NCBI GenBank assembly: GCA_014360015.1
Contig: JACIYJ010000002.1
Coordinates: forward strand, 310,001-374,000
Direction: 5' to 3'
Length of the DNA stretch: 64,000 nucleotides
Origin: Candidatus Aminicenantota bacterium
GTDB taxonomy: Bacteria > Acidobacteriota > Aminicenantia > Aminicenantales > Saccharicenantaceae
This document shows positions 11,142-20,005 of the stretch, in pieces. The number at the start of each line of letters is the position of its first letter. Position 1 is the first letter of the stretch. The position numbers and the translations under genes were made by a program. Below the pieces are notes generated by a model. It was not told the DNA's origin and did not search any database. It saw only the letters and a program-made list of their open reading frames with translations.

Positions 11142-12221
11142 CTATTTAAGCAGCTCAACCAATCTATTTTTAAAAGCAAAAAGAGCTGGAGTGCCACCGG
11201 TGTGAATAAATAAAACTCGATCCTTGGAAGCAAAATAACCTTTCTTAACTAAGTCTATAAGGCCGATCATAGCTTTGCTTGTGTAGACTGGGTCGAGCAC
11301 CAGGCCTTCTCTCTTTAAGACCAGCCTGATGACCTCAGCCACTTCTTTATTGACCACACCATAACCTTCACGGATGTATTCATCAAACAGAATGATTTCA
11401 CGGTCATCTATCTCAACTTCAATTTGAAGAGTTTCTATTAGCTTTAGAACTATAGCTTTGACTTGAGGTAAGAATTCTTCTTTTTTATCGGAAACACAGA
11501 TGCCAATTATTTCAGTCTCAAGCCCTAAGGCTTTGGCTCCAACTAACAGTCCAGCCTGAGTGGCCCCTGAACCAGAGGCAATGACGATATGGCTAACTTT
11601 TTTATTCACCCCTGACAATTGTTCGGCAATTTCTACCATCGCTTTCAAATAGGCTAAGGCCCCCAAAGGTCTATCCATATCCCCACCGGTGGCCGAGCCT
11701 CCGACTGAAACCACATATGGTTTTTTCCCCTTCTTTTTTTCTTCTTCGGCAATTTCTTTAAGCAGACTAAAAGCTTTTTCCTGATTGACCGATTTTCCTT
11801 TTTCTTTGGTTTCCCTGACCTGGATTTCAGCTTCAACCAGAAAATCGAGCAATAAATTGCCGTCATAGGAAAACGGCAAATCATAAGTTTGGAAAAGAAC
11901 CAGAATCGGTCTGAGTCCATGTTTTCTGGCTGCGGCCGCCAGCTGAAGGCACCAGTTCGACTGGAGGCTGGCCCAGGTAATAATGGTATCAGCGCCCTTT
12001 TTAAGAGCATCGGCGATGATAAACTCCAGCTTTCTCGATTTATTTCCACCAAAAGCCAGGCCAGTCAGGTCATCTCTCTTGACCAGAATTTCTGGTCCAC
12101 CAAGTTCCTGACTCAAATTTTCCAGTTTAGCTATAGGAGTGGGCAAGCTGGCCAGTTTTACTTGCGGAAATCTGGCCAGCTTTTCTTCAATAACTTCTGA
12201 AATATATTTTTTCAAAGCCAT
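11142..12221 (-). CDS. D-cysteine desulfhydrase / ACC deaminase family PLP enzyme
   Basis: Fold-type II PLP protein of 359 residues. The N-terminus has LPTPIAKLENLSQELGG and ILVKRDDLTG. The PLP lysine motif GGNKSRKLE follows, with Lys61 the likely Schiff-base residue. The phosphate-binding loop is VIASGSGATQAGL. The C-terminus contains VLFIHTGGTPALFAF, typical of the 1-aminocyclopropane-1-carboxylate deaminase/D-cysteine desulfhydrase family. Sequence alone does not separate the two activities; D-cysteine or another D-amino acid is the usual substrate in bacteria without plant contact. It converges on thrC with a 33-bp gap and is monocistronic as far as can be seen. Confidence 0.82.
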   Translation of the reverse strand: MALKKYISEVIEEKLARFPQVKLASLPTPIAKLENLSQELGGPEILVKRDDLTGLAFGGNKSRKLEFIIADALKKGADTIITWASLQSNWCLQLAAAARKHGLRPILVLFQTYDLPFSYDGNLLLDFLVEAEIQVRETKEKGKSVNQEKAFSLLKEIAEEEKKKGKKPYVVSVGGSATGGDMDRPLGALAYLKAMVEIAEQLSGVNKKVSHIVIASGSGATQAGLLVGAKALGLETEIIGICVSDKKEEFLPQVKAIVLKLIETLQIEVEIDDREIILFDEYIREGYGVVNKEVAEVIRLVLKREGLVLDPVYTSKAMIGLIDLVKKGYFASKDRVLFIHTGGTPALFAFKNRLVELLK

Positions 12222-12534
12222 TTCCTCCAGGTACTGTAATTATTTTATAAAAATAAACACGAATCAACAGCCATCTTTTAAAAGACTGATTTTCCGGCTT
12301 ATTTATATGGGTCGAACAGTAATCCAGAGACAGCCAGCGGTCCTAATTTAAAATTAGTATAAATTTATACTTATTCTAATTTAGAGCTCTTAGTCATCAA
12401 AAATTATCTATGGCCAATATCCGAACCTTCGAATTTTCCGCTCAACAAACAAAAAATATTTTCTGAACTTTTCCTCCAGCAGTTTCAATTTCTTGATTCA
12501 TAACAGCCAAATAACTCCATCAAATCAATTAGAA
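12222..12534. other. 313-bp non-coding gap with two adjoining AT-rich palindromes
   Basis: No convincing gene is present. Two perfect inverted repeats share one base: CTAATTTAAAATTAG (12343-12357) and GTATAAATTTATAC (12357-12370). They lie about 120 bp upstream of the desulfhydrase start and 165 bp past the stop of the isomerase-like gene. They could be an operator or just AT-rich sequence. No T-run supports a terminator. Confidence 0.4.
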
Positions 12535-14133
12535 TTAGGTCTCTTCTACTACCTTCCAACCAAGAGCTTCAGCCAACTCATACGCTGGCTTTTTAAGGTC
12601 ACCGTAAAAGGTCACCCGATGCCAGCCCCAGAGGTCCCACATAGTGAATAATTTTTCCAAGTCGCCTATCGGCTCAGCCACCAGCTTAGTTCGACAAGCT
12701 CTGTCATCAAAAGAATTGCCAACAGCTTTAGCCTGATGTAATAGGATTTCCTGACGGTTCTGGTCAATCTCCAGGCTGGTGATTAGATAACCAACCGGCA
12801 TCAGCGACCGGACAGAAGCTCCCTGGCGGTCTTCAGAATGGGTCAGGATCTCAATGGGATTGGCCGGTCCTTCAGGCCCAAAAACCCGATTAGAAGCCAC
12901 ACAGTGAGCATAGATAATCTGACGATTGGCCGTATCTATTACCGGGTCAGAAATGTAACCAGGACGTCCCTGAGTCATCAAACCGAAAGCCACCATGGTG
13001 GCGGTTGACCTGAGGTCAGCTTCACAGGCGCCTACTAAGCCTTGATTGTTCAATTCATGGAACCCAAGGCAGGGATAGGCATGGATATGTCCACCATAAA
13101 ATCCACCTAAACAATTGATGGTGATAGCCCGGGCGCTGTACTTTTGAAGCAGGGCCTTCATTCCGAGATACATGGCCGCTGAATTTACCAGCTCTGAAAA
13201 TTTAACACCCTGAACGAGCGAAGCTCTGTCCCACCACTTCTTAGCAATTTCTCTGGCTTCTTCCCTATCAGCAGTCTTCCAAGCCTGATTTAATTCAGAA
13301 AAAGGCAGATTAAGAACAGGGATACCCATTATGTTGAATTCGTCTCCGCCCCGGTCATCTCGGAAAAGAAGAATCGGCGAGTTTTTCATCCGATAAATCG
13401 TTTCCTCGGCCGACAGCAGTTTTAAATTATCAGGATAACATTCCAGATAGCCTGAAGCAGGAGTCCTGGAAAGCCTGACTTTTTTTATCAACTCTGAAAA
13501 AGAAAGGCCACTCTTAATTTCTTCAAAAGCCCTGACCGCAGCCACTACATCATCAAAATTAGAAGAGGCGATAAAACCAATATTCTGCTTCTGCTGTCTT
13601 AAGAATTCTGCAGTATAGACCAGAAAGCCACCGCTCCCGCCATATTGAAAATCAACATAAAGAACAGGCTGGCCGGTTTCGGCCACAGACTGGACCACTC
13701 GATTCCAGCAGTTAAGCTGGAAAATCACATAACCATCCACACCTCCTTCAGTATCTGTGGCAATTATTTTCTGAGTTTCTTCAGGACAAGTTGAGGTTGA
13801 AACCAGAAAAGAAAAATCCGGGAGCTTTTTCTTCAGAGTCTCCGTGTATTTTTTGATCACCGGCCTGAAATCAAAACCCACATTGGGCCAGTCAGGCCTA
13901 TCCTGCTTCAAGCTGTGCAGAGCAAAAATCAGACGGAGCTTGACCCGTTTTTTGACAGGCTGAGAGGTAAAGTCAATCAGGGCGAATTTTTCAGGAGTAG
14001 CAAGACCAGATTTAAAGAAAAACACCCAGGCTACCAGAGCCGCACATTGTCCACAGTGCCCCAAAAAGTTTCTACGGCTTATTTGGGTATCATGTTTCTT
14101 TTTCAGACTTGAATCTTTTTTGACCTGGCTCAT
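12535..14133 (-). CDS. exported L-fucose/L-arabinose isomerase-like protein with Tat signal
   Basis: The 532-residue protein begins with a basic region and QISRRNFLG followed by a hydrophobic stretch (about residues 20-45), a twin-arginine export signal. The body resembles the FucI/AraI isomerase fold in its C-terminal half. There ACEADLRSTATM, an Asp 25 residues later in YISDPVIDT, and a late WGWHRVTFYGD give the Glu-Asp-His set that binds the divalent metal in fucose isomerase. Known isomerases are cytosolic, so an exported one is unusual; it may be an enzyme on free sugars in the periplasm or a binding protein. FGxFYGGHIHAYPCLG-like residues (about 345-360) are also conserved-looking. The gene stands alone. 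Confidence 0.65.
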   Translation of the reverse strand: MSQVKKDSSLKKKHDTQISRRNFLGHCGQCAALVAWVFFFKSGLATPEKFALIDFTSQPVKKRVKLRLIFALHSLKQDRPDWPNVGFDFRPVIKKYTETLKKKLPDFSFLVSTSTCPEETQKIIATDTEGGVDGYVIFQLNCWNRVVQSVAETGQPVLYVDFQYGGSGGFLVYTAEFLRQQKQNIGFIASSNFDDVVAAVRAFEEIKSGLSFSELIKKVRLSRTPASGYLECYPDNLKLLSAEETIYRMKNSPILLFRDDRGGDEFNIMGIPVLNLPFSELNQAWKTADREEAREIAKKWWDRASLVQGVKFSELVNSAAMYLGMKALLQKYSARAITINCLGGFYGGHIHAYPCLGFHELNNQGLVGACEADLRSTATMVAFGLMTQGRPGYISDPVIDTANRQIIYAHCVASNRVFGPEGPANPIEILTHSEDRQGASVRSLMPVGYLITSLEIDQNRQEILLHQAKAVGNSFDDRACRTKLVAEPIGDLEKLFTMWDLWGWHRVTFYGDLKKPAYELAEALGWKVVEET

Positions 14134-14310
14134 TTTCCCTCCTGTTTAATGACAAGCTTCATTTTATCTATCATAAAATATCGTATAAATCCTTCAGAGA
14201 ATTCTATATGATGACAATACTTTCACTCAGACTTTTCTGTCAAGAAAAATGATATAAGACAAAAAACATTTTTTAATCGACTAAAATAATGAAAAAAAAT
14301 TGAGGTTGTA

Positions 14311-14339
14311 TTGACACTCAATTAAAATCCCTCTAACAT
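14311..14339 (+). promoter_or_regulatory. strong sigma70-type promoter, apparently leaderless
   Basis: TTGACA (14311-14316) and TAACAT (14334-14339) are separated by exactly 17 bp. The only usable start codon of the downstream barrel gene is at 14348. Transcription would begin about 7 bp after the -10 box, so the mRNA would have almost no leader, and no Shine-Dalgarno sequence is present. Confidence 0.6.
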
Positions 14340-14347
14340 AATGGCTT

Positions 14348-15508
14348 ATGTTAGAGCTTGAAAACAATAGACTTAGGTATCTGGCAGCACCTCTTACTAT
14401 TCTGCTGCTTTTGGTCTTTTTAACTTGGCCTTCTCGCCTGTTGGCAGATGATAAAGCTAAAAGTCAATCTGGGCAAGTCACTATCATTAATGAGGAAAAA
14501 AATAAAGTTGGCCTTACCATTTTGCCAATTCTGTACTATTCTCCTGAAACAAGAATCGCCTTTGGAGCAGGAGGTCTATTAACTTATCGTTTTGGTTTAT
14601 TCTTCAAGCAGTCCAGACCGAGCACCCTGTACCTTGGTGCTGTTTATACTCAGATGAAGCAGTTCAGCTTTCAGGCCAAACCAGAAATTTATATAAAGAA
14701 TAATTCAATCCTTTTTACGGGAAATTTTCTGGCTGAACGTTTTCCGACCAAATTCTGGGGTGTCGGCGCCAGCACTGATGAATCTATGCTGGAAAGCTAC
14801 ACGCCTCAGACTTATTTCATGGAAATAGGCATTCAGAAAAAATTATTCCACAATACTCCCCTTTATCTTGGCTTTAAATATCACTTAGAAAACACCCGCA
14901 TCCTGGAAAAAGAGCCTGGAAAACTTCTAGACCAGGGTCTGGTTTCTGGCAGCAACGGTGGTCTTCTTTCCGGGCCGGGCATAATCGTCAATTACGACAG
15001 TCGCGATAATATTTTTTATCCATCAAACGGATACTATCTCCAGGCTTACGGGTTTTGGAATAACCGCATCTTCGGTAGTGATTTTAATTATATCAGTTTT
15101 AAGATAGACCTCAGAAGCTATATCTCTGTTTCTGATGGTCAGGTATTGGCTTTTCAGGCTGTACTTGATACCAGTGTCGGCGAAGTTCCCTTTTATAAGC
15201 TGCCGCGAGTCGGTGGAGATACTCTGCTTCGAGGCTACTATAGCGGCCGTTTTCGCGATAGAAACCTCCTGGCTTTTCAGTCCGAATACCGCTTTCCTAT
15301 CTGGAATAAATTGAGCGGAGTGGTTTTCGGAGCCATAGGTAATCTGGCCAATAGTTTCCGGGATTTTACCTGGGATAATCTCAAATATGCAGCCGGCTTC
15401 GGCCTGAGGTTCAAGATAATCCCTAAGGAAAAAGCCAACCTCAGAGTAGATTTTGCTTTCGGTCCAGGAACCACCGGTATTTATTTTAAAGCCGGTGAGT
15501 CTTTTTAA
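14348..15508 (+). CDS. Omp85/BamA-superfamily outer-membrane beta-barrel (surface antigen D15-like)
   Basis: The 386-residue protein has a signal peptide (hydrophobic residues about 13-33, ending near RLLADD) and no POTRA domains. The rest alternates hydrophobic and polar strands typical of a barrel. The conserved Omp85 barrel segment is seen as GPGIIVNYDSRDNIFYPSNG, then the lid-loop motif LRGYYSGRFRDR (compare VRGY/F). The chain ends in a terminal Phe, the BAM recognition signal. It is likely an outer-membrane protein of unknown cargo. The start at 14348 is the only Met before the signal peptide and lacks a ribosome site. Confidence 0.85.
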   Translation: MLELENNRLRYLAAPLTILLLLVFLTWPSRLLADDKAKSQSGQVTIINEEKNKVGLTILPILYYSPETRIAFGAGGLLTYRFGLFFKQSRPSTLYLGAVYTQMKQFSFQAKPEIYIKNNSILFTGNFLAERFPTKFWGVGASTDESMLESYTPQTYFMEIGIQKKLFHNTPLYLGFKYHLENTRILEKEPGKLLDQGLVSGSNGGLLSGPGIIVNYDSRDNIFYPSNGYYLQAYGFWNNRIFGSDFNYISFKIDLRSYISVSDGQVLAFQAVLDTSVGEVPFYKLPRVGGDTLLRGYYSGRFRDRNLLAFQSEYRFPIWNKLSGVVFGAIGNLANSFRDFTWDNLKYAAGFGLRFKIIPKEKANLRVDFAFGPGTTGIYFKAGESF

Positions 15509-15611
15509 TCAGGAGCGCTTAATTCGTTTGTTGTTATTGTCCTGCAGGCCTCTATGTTTCTGGTTTAAGGCTTCAGTTTAAACTTTCAATCCAGCAGAAA
15601 AGGACCTTCGT

Positions 15612-16505
15612 TTAAAGCGCTGCTGCTTGCTCGGTTTCCTTCTTTTTGTTGACCTCTTCAGTCCAGAAGCCATGAGAAATGCAGGAAGTAGGACAGACTG
15701 ACTCACACTTCAAGCAGCGAATACATTGAGAACTCGCCGGATTTTCATAAATTCTGATGTTGACCGGACAGACCTTCTGACAGGCATTGCACAGAATACA
15801 GGCATTCCGGTCAACCTGTATCCTGAAAGCGCTGACCCGATTGAAAAAGCCTAAGATGGTTCCTAAGGGGCAGGAGGTCCGACAGAAGGGTCTTTGAGAA
15901 AAAGCCATCCAGGCCAAGAAAAGCAAAAGAATAGCCATCTTCCAAGTAAACAAAAATCCCAGCTGCGAACGTATCCCCTGGTTAAGCAGTGACAGCAGGA
16001 CTCCGGCTTCTAAGGTTCCGGCCGGACAGACCCATTTGCAGAACCAGGGTTCACCCATTCCCAGAGAGTCAACAATCAGAATAGGAAGGATTATTACCAG
16101 GACCAGAAGAATTATATATCTAAAATAAGTAAGAAATCTGGGAATTTGAAATTTGGGGACGGGAATCTTGTAAATTAATTCTTGAAGCAAGCCAAAAGGA
16201 CACAACCAGCCACAGGGCAATCGGCCCCCGATAGTGCCAATGAGTCCAAGACTTCCCAGAACATAAAGACCGAGTTTTTTCTGACCGGCATCAAAATTAT
16301 GTCGCCAGGTATTAAAAGCATTCTGTAGAGAACCGATCGGACAAGCACCGATAGCAGCAGGACAAGAATAGCAATTCAAAGCCGGAACACAGACTCCTTT
16401 GGTCTTGACTTGACTGATTTCACCCCGAAAAAGGGAAAAAAAATCAAGGTTTAACCCAAGGGCTCCTAAGGTCTGAAAAATTCTTCTTTTCTTTTCGGTT
16501 TCCAT
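15612..16505 (-). CDS. membrane polyferredoxin (NapH/YccM-like 4Fe-4S protein)
   Basis: Integral membrane electron-transfer protein of 297 residues. An N-terminal motif CVPALNCYSCPAAIGACPIG is followed by about four membrane spans. Conserved CGWLCPFGLLQELIYKIP, CKWVCPAGTLEAG and CRTSCPLGTILGF segments (Fer4_5 type) follow. The C-terminus carries two ferredoxin-type motifs, CILCNACQKVCPVNI and CIRCLKCESVCPTSCI. Such proteins pass electrons between the quinone pool or cytosolic donors and periplasmic partners. The start has GGGAG upstream and lies 26 bp after the stop of the 46-residue CxxC peptide gene, so these are co-transcribed. Confidence 0.88.
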   Translation of the reverse strand: METEKKRRIFQTLGALGLNLDFFSLFRGEISQVKTKGVCVPALNCYSCPAAIGACPIGSLQNAFNTWRHNFDAGQKKLGLYVLGSLGLIGTIGGRLPCGWLCPFGLLQELIYKIPVPKFQIPRFLTYFRYIILLVLVIILPILIVDSLGMGEPWFCKWVCPAGTLEAGVLLSLLNQGIRSQLGFLFTWKMAILLLFLAWMAFSQRPFCRTSCPLGTILGFFNRVSAFRIQVDRNACILCNACQKVCPVNIRIYENPASSQCIRCLKCESVCPTSCISHGFWTEEVNKKKETEQAAAL

Positions 16506-16531
16506 CAGTCACTCCCTAAGCCGCGCTGTTT

Positions 16532-16672
16532 TCAGCCAATTCCGACACATTCCAGACAGACAGTCCTGGCTTTGAGCCAGACAATCTGGAATTCTCCATT
16601 CAGTAAACCGATGGCTATCAGAGCCAGAGAAAGCGCCAGCAAAATTAGAAAGAAGATTTTTCTTCGACTCAT
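16532..16672 (-). CDS. 46-residue single-span peptide with CLEC motif (CD1871A-like CxxC family)
   Basis: Translation gives a peptide starting [20 protein letters not shown] and ending [12 protein letters not shown]. It has one transmembrane helix (about residues 6-24) and a C-terminal CxxC next to the polyferredoxin gene. The ending CLEC-(I/V)-GIG, length and topology match the small family annotated as CD1871A-type CxxC proteins, which are found beside 4Fe-4S membrane proteins; that match is from memory. With a positive-inside start, the CxxC would face the periplasm. The ribosome site is weak (GAGTAAGAAA). The conserved ending and operon position, not length, are the reason to call it a gene. 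Confidence 0.75.
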   Translation of the reverse strand: MSRRKIFFLILLALSLALIAIGLLNGEFQIVWLKARTVCLECVGIG

Positions 16673-16711
16673 TTTCTTACTCTTTTATTTTTTATAATTT
16701 CTACTCAGTAT

Positions 16712-17629
16712 TCACTTCGAAGTTTCTACAGGAAGCTCATCTCGATTGCTCCATTCGTTGAAGCTTCCATCGTAGAGTTTCACTCTCGGGAATCCCAGAA
16801 GATATTTCAGCGTCAGATAGGTATGCGAAGCCATCAGGCCCTGGCCACAGGAAACAATAACAGTTTTATCCCGAGTAATTCCAGCTGAAGCTAAATTTTC
16901 CTTGATCAGTGTTAAATCTTTCCAGGTCCCATCTTCGTTCAAAACAGAAGCCCAAAAGAAATTGACAGCGCCCTTGATGTGTCCTTTTCTTTTCCAGGTG
17001 CCCCGCTGCCCTGAATAAAGTTCAGCCGGCCTGACATCAACCAGAACCGTGGTTTTTGGATCTCGATTCTTAACCTGGTCCAGAGTGGCCCGAACATCTT
17101 CGTTGACCTTAACCTTAGTATCGTAAGCAGTCCTGCTGATAGCCGGGAAATCCTGAGAAACCGGACGCCCTTCCTTCCTCCAGCGGTCAAAACCTCCTTC
17201 CAGAATGGCCCAGTTTTCATGTCCCAGATAATCAAGAGCCCAGGCCAGATAAGTGGCCCGGTAGTTATTGATTTCTGTGTAGATGATAATGGTGGTCTTT
17301 CTGTTTATACCGAGCTCTTCCAGCAGCCGGACAAAGACATCTACTGGTATCAACTTTCCCGGTACTCCACCTTGTGGCCAACGCAAAGTAGTTTCATCGA
17401 GATAGACGGCTCCTGGAATATGACCGGCCCAGTAATCCCGGACGTCAGCTCGCATATCGATGATTCGCAGGTCTAACCGGTTCAGGTTGGATTGAAGCCA
17501 ATCAGGAGAGATAAGTTTATTTACCGGTTCCTGAGTTTCGGCTATGCTGGCTAACAATAAAAATAGTCCAAAAAGCATTACCAGAAAGGTTACTCCTTTG
17601 AATATTTGCTTTTTCCAAGAAAAAATCAT
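16712..17629 (-). CDS. exported tandem-domain rhodanese (sulfurtransferase)
   Basis: Two rhodanese domains follow a signal/anchor segment (about residues 10-32). Domain 1 (about 40-160) has LRIIDMRADVRDYWAGHIPGA but no Cys in its loop (IIIYTEINNYRA), so it is structural. Domain 2 ends in VIVSCGQGLMAS with catalytic Cys261. The enzyme would transfer sulfane sulfur, for example thiosulfate to cyanide or a thiol, in the periplasm. An upstream in-frame ATG at 17677 exists. The one at 17629 has GGAGG six bases away and avoids overlap with the GH127 gene, giving 305 residues. It precedes the CxxC peptide and polyferredoxin genes by 39 bp, suggesting one redox operon. Confidence 0.85.
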   Translation of the reverse strand: MIFSWKKQIFKGVTFLVMLFGLFLLLASIAETQEPVNKLISPDWLQSNLNRLDLRIIDMRADVRDYWAGHIPGAVYLDETTLRWPQGGVPGKLIPVDVFVRLLEELGINRKTTIIIYTEINNYRATYLAWALDYLGHENWAILEGGFDRWRKEGRPVSQDFPAISRTAYDTKVKVNEDVRATLDQVKNRDPKTTVLVDVRPAELYSGQRGTWKRKGHIKGAVNFFWASVLNEDGTWKDLTLIKENLASAGITRDKTVIVSCGQGLMASHTYLTLKYLLGFPRVKLYDGSFNEWSNRDELPVETSK

Positions 17630-17658
17630 TCCTTGCCTCCTTTTTTGCTCTGCCTTCT

Positions 17659-19683
17659 TTATTTTCCTTTGACCCACGGAAAACAGGTAATCCTCAGACG
17701 GGCACAGCCCATCGGAATGAGCCTGATGGTTTCTTCAGGTTGATCTGATAAGACCGGGCTGGCCGGCACTTTTCCCACCATTTTTCTTTCAGCCTGCCAG
17801 GTAGGAAGCCGCCTAACTTTAGCTTCCAGAATGATGGGTGCAGTTTGCTGAGAAAAGGGTTGATAGGCGACAGGTTTTTCAGTTACCAGTTTGATGTTTT
17901 TCTCCATTCTTTCCGGGTCAAGCACCAAGGCATAATTCCAGGGAGAGGCTGGCAGAACCTCGTAAGCCGGCCAATCATCTGTTCCTCCATATCTTTTCCA
18001 TTCTTCCTTGATTTCCAATGAATACCATAGTGGACCGCGAGCTACAGAGGCTGCTTTTCCTATTCCCTCCCAGAGCTTAACCCGGACTGGCTCGTCAAAA
18101 GTCAGAAATATCTGGTCACCATATTTCCAGATTCTTTCCAAAACAATGAATTTGCCCGGCGATTTTATCTCCACTGATTTTTCACCATTCAGAGCCAGAT
18201 AGGCTTTCTCTGCCCAGCCCGGAATCCTGAGATAAAGTGGAAAATCCAGCGGAGCTTCCGGATAAACTGTTAAAACAATCCTTTCCCCAAAGGGATAATC
18301 TGTATCTTCGACCAGCCGGACGGTTTTTCCGCTCTGTCCGGCTTTTACCGTTACCATCGATGGCCCATAGATAACAGCGGCCACTCCGTCATCTGAAGTA
18401 GCCAGCCACAGATGTTCAGCAAAATAAGGCCAGCCAAAGGCTACATTATGCTGGCAGCAGCGATAACTCCAGGGGTCATAAGAGACTAAGGTCCCGGCAT
18501 TCTGAAAATCATGTTCACCGGAGCTATCGCAGGCAATCAGATTGGCCGCAGTTAGATAATGCAAGCCTTTAAGGTCAGGTGTCATCGAAGCTGGCAGGGA
18601 ATTAAAAGCGATTTCCTCACATCTATCAGCATAGACCGGATTGCCGGTTATTTTCAGCAATGATTCAAAGCTGTACATAAATTCGACCATGGTGCAGGTC
18701 TCAGCTCCTTGTCTGGGATCGTTATAACCAGGCCTGATATTCTCATCGGCTCCAAACATCCCGCCCGGTTGCTGGCCGTAGGCCTCCATTAATTGATGAT
18801 AATTCCGTTCAACTGCTTGAAGCAGTTTTGGGTCTTTTGCCTGCTGATAATAAATGCCTGGCTCTCTTATTCCCATAGCAATATTTACTCCATGGTAAAA
18901 AGAACTTTCCTCCCAGTTTCGGTCGCGTTCAGAAGTCAGGATGGGCGAAGTCCAATCAGCGGTTCGTCTGAAGATTTTCTGGCTTAAATTCAGAAGCCAT
19001 TTCTCGCCGGTCCGGTTGTAAAGCCAATAAACACTTTCCAGATTATCTCCCCCGCGTAATTTCTGCCAGCTTCCCGGCAGAAACTTCTCTTCAGGCAGGC
19101 TCAGTTCATAACGAAAATATCTGGACATAAAGTCCAGGACATTCTTATCCCCGGAAAATTCGCAATAGTTCTGGAGACAGAAAAGGGCCACCATGTTCGG
19201 CCAGAGGTCGTTAGTGGCTTGGTTATCGACCGGACCGAAATAACCGTCAGGCTGCTGACTGTTGAGGATGGCTTCTATCCATTTCTTGGTGGTGGCTATC
19301 ATCTTCTGGTCTTTCAGCAGATAAGCCAGATCGCCATAACCTTTAAGCCAGTAAGGCATCTCTTCCCAGCCGCGGCCTTTTAAAGTCAGCCAGCCGGAAT
19401 CTTCTTTTAAAAACTTCGATATCTCTGGCAAACGTCCAGTAAAGCCATCCCGCATCAGTTGTAGCTGGCTGAGCAGCCAGCCCCGTGGTTCTATCTGGCC
19501 AACAGGTAGCTTGATTAGTGGATTGGGCTGGAGTGGCGGCTGGTTGGAGACATAATGATGATTGATTCGGTCGGTCGGAGGAAACTCTGTGATTTTTATT
19601 TTCGTCACTTTATTTCTCCCAGCTAAGACTTTAGAAAAGTTGATGACTAAAAATAAAATTAATAGCAATCTGAGAATTTTCAT
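17659..19683 (-). CDS. GH127-type beta-L-arabinofuranosidase (DUF1680), exported
   Basis: Glycoside hydrolase that removes beta-L-arabinofuranose from plant-type glycans. The 674-residue protein has a signal peptide (MKILRLLLILFLVINFSKVLA) and the family opening LPVGQIEPRGWLLSQLQLMR. An alpha/alpha toroid follows. The Zn-thiolate catalytic set known from HypBA1 is intact: Glu328-x-Cys330 in AETCTMVEF and the Cys409-Cys410 pair in YRCCQHN. The C-terminal half is the beta-sandwich region. GH146 or a related family has the same residues, so exact linkage specificity is open. The gene is 29 bp upstream of the rhodanese start on the same strand. Confidence 0.88.
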   Translation of the reverse strand: MKILRLLLILFLVINFSKVLAGRNKVTKIKITEFPPTDRINHHYVSNQPPLQPNPLIKLPVGQIEPRGWLLSQLQLMRDGFTGRLPEISKFLKEDSGWLTLKGRGWEEMPYWLKGYGDLAYLLKDQKMIATTKKWIEAILNSQQPDGYFGPVDNQATNDLWPNMVALFCLQNYCEFSGDKNVLDFMSRYFRYELSLPEEKFLPGSWQKLRGGDNLESVYWLYNRTGEKWLLNLSQKIFRRTADWTSPILTSERDRNWEESSFYHGVNIAMGIREPGIYYQQAKDPKLLQAVERNYHQLMEAYGQQPGGMFGADENIRPGYNDPRQGAETCTMVEFMYSFESLLKITGNPVYADRCEEIAFNSLPASMTPDLKGLHYLTAANLIACDSSGEHDFQNAGTLVSYDPWSYRCCQHNVAFGWPYFAEHLWLATSDDGVAAVIYGPSMVTVKAGQSGKTVRLVEDTDYPFGERIVLTVYPEAPLDFPLYLRIPGWAEKAYLALNGEKSVEIKSPGKFIVLERIWKYGDQIFLTFDEPVRVKLWEGIGKAASVARGPLWYSLEIKEEWKRYGGTDDWPAYEVLPASPWNYALVLDPERMEKNIKLVTEKPVAYQPFSQQTAPIILEAKVRRLPTWQAERKMVGKVPASPVLSDQPEETIRLIPMGCARLRITCFPWVKGK

Positions 19684-20005
19684 CTCTCTCTCTCCAATCT
19701 TTTCCTAATTTAATCACATTCCTTCCTATTTTTCCATTTGGTAATCCCAAATAAGTTATTTTTCTTGGTCCAAATTTTGCAAGACCTCACAGAATTGCCT
19801 TAAATTTCATTTGTGGCGCATTAAATCTGTACTTCGTAAATGCTTTTAAGCACTGGAAAATTTAAAATTCTGGTTGAAAATCCAGTTCTGTCTGATTCTT
19901 CTTCAGGCAACTCACCAGAAGACTTTGACTTGACTTTTTTCCCTATCAGCAAGTTATAATTTTGCTGTCTATTTTTTTTATTAAGAACCCTGAAAAGGAG
20001 TCAAA
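19684..20005. promoter_or_regulatory. intergenic region with TATAAT promoter for the M3 peptidase
   Basis: No gene is visible in these 322 bp between divergent genes. A perfect -10 TATAAT lies at 19955-19960, with TTGACT at 19930-19935. The spacer is 19 bp, longer than ideal. The start of transcription near 19967 would give a 39-nt leader ending in AAGGAG before the M3 peptidase ATG. I found no equally good promoter for the minus-strand GH127 gene. Confidence 0.45.
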
